DNA of 19,479 nucleotides from JAWXCB01 sp034440455 (GTDB lineage Bacteria; Bacteroidota; Bacteroidia; Chitinophagales; CAIOSU01): assembly GCA_034440455.1 (NCBI GenBank), contig JAWXCB010000016.1, positions 1-19,479 of the forward strand, in the 5' to 3' direction. Below are positions 16,534 to 19,479 of this stretch, in pieces; positions within the stretch are counted from its first letter, which is position 1; every line of letters starts with the position of its first letter. The notes under the pieces are model-generated. The model saw only the letters and a program-made list of their open reading frames with translations, did not search any database and was not told where the DNA came from. Position numbers and translations under genes: made by a program.

Positions 16534-17823
16534 GTGAGCGCAATCAAATCCATCCACGCCCGTCAAATCCTTGATTCACGCGGCAACCCCACTGTTGAAG
16601 CAGATGTAATTACGGAATCCGGAGTTTTAGGCAGAGCCGCTGTTCCTTCGGGGGCTTCGACCGGGGTGCATGAAGCAGTGGAATTGCGTGATGGCGGAAG
16701 CGCTTTCATGGGAAAAGGCGTGACGAAAGCCGTGCAGAACATCAATGAAATATTTTCAACAAAACTGAAAGGCATCAGCGTTGCCAATCAGCAAGAAGTT
16801 GACCGCATCATGCTTGAAGCCGATGGCACGGAAAACAAAGGCAAGCTTGGCGCGAATGCGATTCTTGCAGTGAGCATGGCAGTGGCAAAAGCAGCAGCGC
16901 TGGAAAGCAAGCAGTCGCTTTATATGTATCTCGGTGGCGTGAATGCAAAAACGCTTCCAATCCCCATGATGAACATCTTGAACGGGGGTGCACATGCCGA
17001 CAACAAAATTGATTTTCAGGAATTCATGGTGATGCCCGTAGGCGCTGACACCTTCAGTGATGCGTTGCGCAAAGGCGTGGAGATTTTTCATCATCTGAAA
17101 AAAGTGCTCAAAGACAAAGGCTACTCCACCAATGTGGGCGATGAAGGCGGCTTTGCCCCCGAAATAAAATCAAATGAAGAGGCGATTGAAACTGTGCTGC
17201 AAGCCATTGAGAAAGCGGGCTTCAAGCCCGGTGAAGAAATCATGATTGCACTGGATCCTGCGGCATCTGAGTTTTATAAGTCAGACGAAAAAGTGTATCA
17301 TTTTCACAAATCAGACGGCAGGAAACTGAGCAGCGAAGAGATGGCGGCATATTGGGAAAGCTGGGTGAACAAATATCCCATCATCTCCATTGAAGATGGC
17401 ATGGCGGAAGACGACTGGAAAGGCTGGAAAACCCTCACCGATAAAATCGGCAGCAAAACACAACTCGTGGGCGATGATTTATTTGTCACCAACGTGAAGC
17501 GTCTGCAAAAAGGCATTGACGAACACATCGCAAATGCCATTCTCGTGAAGGTGAACCAAATCGGCACCCTCACGGAAACCATCAATGCTGTGAACCTCGC
17601 AACAAAAAACAATTACAACAGCGTGATGAGCCACCGCTCAGGCGAAACCGAAGACGCCACCATTGCCGACCTCGCTGTTGCGCTCAACACCGGGCAGATT
17701 AAAACCGGCTCCGCATCGCGCAGCGACCGCACCGCAAAATACAACCAACTGCTGCGCATCGAAGAAGAACTGGGCGCAAGAGCGGTTTACCCCGGCAGGA
17801 AGTATAAATTTTTTCACAGTTAA
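16534..17823 (+). CDS. eno: Enolase
   Basis: Enolase interconverts 2-phosphoglycerate and phosphoenolpyruvate in glycolysis, with magnesium as cofactor; it is cytosolic. The 429-residue length is standard. The start is GTG at 16534, giving MSAIKSIHARQILDSRGNPT, and no ATG fits the conserved N-terminus. Key motifs: GASTGVHEAVELRD, GGAHADNKIDFQEFMVMP, GDEGGFAPEI with Glu204 (acid/base), ALDPAASEFY and SIEDGMAEDD for metal binding, GDDLFVTN, ILVKVNQIGT with Lys339, and SHRSGETEDATIADLAV with His367. All catalytic residues seen in characterised enolases are in place. It lies between carA and divIC, a recurrent Bacteroidota arrangement, and a complete dispersed repeat follows the stop codon. Confidence 0.98.
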   Translation: MSAIKSIHARQILDSRGNPTVEADVITESGVLGRAAVPSGASTGVHEAVELRDGGSAFMGKGVTKAVQNINEIFSTKLKGISVANQQEVDRIMLEADGTENKGKLGANAILAVSMAVAKAAALESKQSLYMYLGGVNAKTLPIPMMNILNGGAHADNKIDFQEFMVMPVGADTFSDALRKGVEIFHHLKKVLKDKGYSTNVGDEGGFAPEIKSNEEAIETVLQAIEKAGFKPGEEIMIALDPAASEFYKSDEKVYHFHKSDGRKLSSEEMAAYWESWVNKYPIISIEDGMAEDDWKGWKTLTDKIGSKTQLVGDDLFVTNVKRLQKGIDEHIANAILVKVNQIGTLTETINAVNLATKNNYNSVMSHRSGETEDATIADLAVALNTGQIKTGSASRSDRTAKYNQLLRIEEELGARAVYPGRKYKFFHS

Positions 17824-17831
17824 ACCAGTTG

Positions 17832-17914
17832 CGTCATGCTGAGCGCAGCGAAGCATCTCTACACTTACTAAATTCGAGATTCTTCGCTTCGCATAGCCTC
17901 CGCTCAGAATGACG
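17832..17914. repeat. Complete dispersed palindromic repeat (CGTCATGCTGAGC type)
   Basis: The left arm, CGTCATGCTGAGCG then GCGAAGCATCTC (17832-17859), pairs with the right arm, GAGATTCTTCGC then CGCTCAGAATGACG (17876-17914), with internal mismatches and an AT-rich loop. It sits between eno and divIC and could fold into a long hairpin at the 3' end of the eno mRNA. Solo arms of this or a related family are at 99-134 and 1432-1469. Many genomes of this phylum carry scattered copies. Confidence 0.7.
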
Positions 17915-17975
17915 ATGCACACACCCGCGTTGATAATCACTTACGCATCGCCCGCATTCCCCTGCGCGATTCGTT

Positions 17976-17983
17976 TACTTTTG
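17976..17983 (+). promoter_or_regulatory. -7 box for divIC (TAnnTTTG)
   Basis: TACTTTTG exactly matches TAnnTTTG and ends 7 nt before the ATG at 17991. The transcript would start at or almost at the start codon, so the mRNA would be leaderless or nearly so. No -33 element is obvious. Confidence 0.45.
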
Positions 17984-17990
17984 AGGCGTG

Positions 17991-18323
17991 ATGAAAAAGT
18001 GGAAACCCCAATTCAAAAAAGCGAAAAAGGTTGCGCTGTGGCTCTACCCGCGCATGAAAAATAAATACATCATCACCATCCTCGTTTTTTTCGTGTGGAT
18101 GCTCTTCTTCGACCGCAATGATTTGATTTCACGCTACAAGCTGAAGCGCCAGCTCTCAAAGCTGAAAACAGAAAAAGAATTTTACCTCAAAGAAATCAGC
18201 AAGGTGGAAGAAACAAACACGCTGCTTTTTTACAGCGATGAAACCCTCGAAAAGTACGCCCGCGAAAAATACCTGATGAAGCGCGATGACGAGGAGATAT
18301 TTCTCATCGTGGAGAAGAAGTGA
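17991..18323 (+). CDS. DivIC/FtsB-family septum formation initiator
   Basis: This 110-residue bitopic inner-membrane protein has a basic cytoplasmic N-terminus, one transmembrane helix at about residues 26-42 (IITILVFFVWMLFF) and a coiled coil (about 50-80, YKLKRQLSKLKTEKEFYLKE). The end, YAREKYLMKRDDEEIFLI, is the conserved C-terminal signature of the DivIC/FtsB family. These proteins join FtsL and FtsQ in the divisome and help activate septal peptidoglycan synthesis. The ATG at 17991 is preferred; a GTG at 17988 directly before it would add one residue. Position after carA-eno matches other Bacteroidota. A palindromic hairpin 36 nt downstream may end the transcript. Confidence 0.88.
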   Translation: MKKWKPQFKKAKKVALWLYPRMKNKYIITILVFFVWMLFFDRNDLISRYKLKRQLSKLKTEKEFYLKEISKVEETNTLLFYSDETLEKYAREKYLMKRDDEEIFLIVEKK

Positions 18324-18482
18324 TTTGCTGATAGCGTGTCATTTTGGGCGCTTTGCACAGATAGCTTGGCTATCTTGTCGTATCTCTTTTTGTTAGCTGC
18401 CGCCTTGCTTTTCCCATGAAGCGATGTCCTCAGATGTAAAGCAGAAAGTTTGTTAGAACTTCAAGGTCAATTCGTGTTTGTT
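18324..18482. other. Convergent intergenic region
   Basis: This region separates divIC from the minus-strand cupin gene. It holds the hairpin at 18359-18375 and no coding frame. The wording around the hairpin (GCACAGATAGC...GCTATCTTGTCG) suggests a degenerate dispersed repeat, but no second copy is in the window. Confidence 0.45.
18359..18375. terminator. Hairpin downstream of divIC
   Basis: AGATAGC-TTG-GCTATCT is a perfect 7-bp stem with a 3-nt loop, 36 nt after the divIC stop and between convergent genes. A CTTTTT tract lies about 10 nt further on. That is too far for a classical intrinsic terminator, so a bidirectional terminator role is only suggested by position. Confidence 0.4.
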
Positions 18483-19038
18483 TCAATCTCTGTCGTATTT
18501 TACGAAGCCCTTATAGCCAATTAATTTCGCAAATCCACCGATAACCTTTGCCATAAATTTTTGTGCAGGTAGCGGTGTACCTTCTATAAATAATTCGCCA
18601 TAGAATTCGTTGAGGATTGCAGTAAACTGTAATAAATCTTTGGGGACGCTTTTTGCGTTGCACTTTCCTTGTTTTCCAAGCGAATACATGGTCTCGAAAA
18701 AAAATTCTGTACGCAATGCGGGATATAACGCTATGGTCATTACCAGTTCATTGTCGCCTGCGTTGCGATAGGTATGGACTTCATTCATTGAAACTTCAGT
18801 TTTTTGACCAGCTGTAAAGAATTGTTCTTTCCCGTTTAGTGTTATCCCTGCTGTTCCGCTTATCACTTCAAAGGTTTCATGTTGTGTGGGATGCCAATGC
18901 ATAGGGGAAACCTGTGGCACCCACCTTGCAAGTCACCTGAAATTTTAATTCCTCTCCTTTTGAGTCCTCGGCAGTAACAAGAAATTGAAGTTTTTCTCCG
19001 ATTACCGGATTTTCAATAGTGTCGTTTGTTTTTGCCAT
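18483..19038 (-). pseudogene. Cupin-domain protein interrupted by one frameshift
   Basis: From ATG 19038 the first frame reads MAKTNDTIENPVIGEKLQFL...LKFQVTCKV. Near 18918-18926 it shifts by one base and continues as VPQVSPMHWHPTQHETFEVISG. Joined length is about 184 residues. Cupin motif 1 is intact in the second part, HxHx4Ex6G (HWH, Glu, then Gly), with metal ligands His, His and Glu; motif 2 keeps HTYRN. The C-terminal part (SVPKDLLQFTAILNEFYGEL) is typical of small single-barrel cupins annotated only as cupin-domain proteins. The substrate is unknown. The span 18483-19074 is one base over a whole number of codons, fitting a single extra base, either real or a sequence error. An upstream ATG at 19074 overlaps the preceding gene's stop and adds a low-complexity leader. 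The gene upstream is likewise broken. Confidence 0.75.
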
Positions 19039-19060
19039 AGCTGTTTTATTTAAAGGATTA

Positions 19061-19362
19061 TTATTTCTCTCCATAAATTACAAGAGCGTTACAATCAATC
19101 GCAATGTTGCCGTCAGGATATTTCTGATTAATTATTTCAAACACTTCACTTTTTATTTTCGCTTTCATTTCATCGTCTGCTTTACTCAGAGCAGCAACAA
19201 TAGAGGCGGCTACTTCAGTCATCATATTCCAATAAACATCAGTGGTTCCACTGTTCAGTTTTCCGCCTATTTCTGTTTCGGAAATATTTGTTTTTCGATC
19301 ATTTCCCCAAAATCAATAATCGCTTCTGCTTTGGTTTTGTTTTTTGTGGCTTTGTTCTGCAT
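19061..19362 (-). pseudogene. Small protein resembling a methyltransferase C-terminal segment, frameshifted
   Basis: From ATG 19362 the frame reads MQNKATKNKTKAEAIIDFGE then MIEK, and is lost in an A5 run (19291-19295 on the plus strand). The next frame continues TNISETEIGGKLNSGTTDVY, then WNMMTEVAASIVAALSKADD, and ends NALVIYGEK at 19061. One added A restores 101 codons. The pattern WNMMTEVAA....LSKADDEMK and the ending ALVIYGEK remind me of the C-terminal segment of SAM-dependent methyltransferases of this phylum. The methyl-donor-binding domain is absent, so the gene could be a remnant or an independent small protein. The identification is weak. It lies 22 nt upstream of the cupin start on the same strand, suggesting a two-gene unit. 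Confidence 0.5.
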
Positions 19363-19479
19363 GATAATTACTTTAAATTCATAGTTAGTCGTCCCTCAAA
19401 AAGTCCTTTTATACTTTTATAAAAATGAATTTTGGGTGAAAATCGAAATAGGAAAGCAGGAATTGCATTCTGAAACGCA

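Overview
The window reads as a chromosomal segment of a member of the Bacteroidota, probably an environmental, gliding-type lineage. Evidence: the type IX secretion (T9SS) genes porU and porV side by side, proteins ending in type A and type B T9SS sorting domains, the carA-eno-divIC order, weak Shine-Dalgarno sequences, TAnnTTTG-type -7 promoter motifs, and the dispersed inverted-repeat family that starts with CGTCAT and ends with AATGACG.

Left edge (1-1575): this accessory stretch holds what looks like the 3' end of a group II intron (to about 296). It abuts the tail of a decayed minus-strand gene for a small secreted T9SS protein (296-1201, two nonsense codons and two frameshifts). Half-copies of dispersed repeats lie on both sides, and a gene-free stretch with a 17-bp palindrome follows. 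Next (1576-3318) come a DUF998-like membrane protein and a lysine-rich, histone H1-like protein with an unidentified histidine-containing tail, both on the minus strand, then a divergent intergenic region.

Middle (3319-13608): a 917-residue secreted protein with a type B sorting domain and ribE (riboflavin synthase) are on the plus strand. ribE runs tail-to-tail into a minus-strand operon read as GTG-started AcpH-like gene, porV, porU. PorU is the C25-family signal peptidase that removes sorting domains and anchors cargo; PorV is the outer-membrane barrel that brings cargo to it. The 917-residue protein and the pseudogene product are the kind of cargo the T9SS exports. porU carries one apparent single-base deletion near 7549; restoring one base gives exactly 1700 codons.

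Right part (13654-18323): plus-strand housekeeping genes tyrS, carA, eno and divIC, for tyrosyl-tRNA charging, carbamoyl phosphate supply, glycolysis and cell division. They are separated by small inverted repeats, with a full dispersed repeat between eno and divIC. Right edge (18324-19479): two short minus-strand genes, a cupin protein and a small protein resembling a methyltransferase tail, each interrupted by one frameshift.

I see no tRNA, rRNA, CRISPR array, phage or complete insertion sequence. The least explained items are the histone-like protein, the AcpH-like gene tied to porV-porU, the intron/pseudogene junction, and a TyrRS whose HIGH motif lacks its first histidine.
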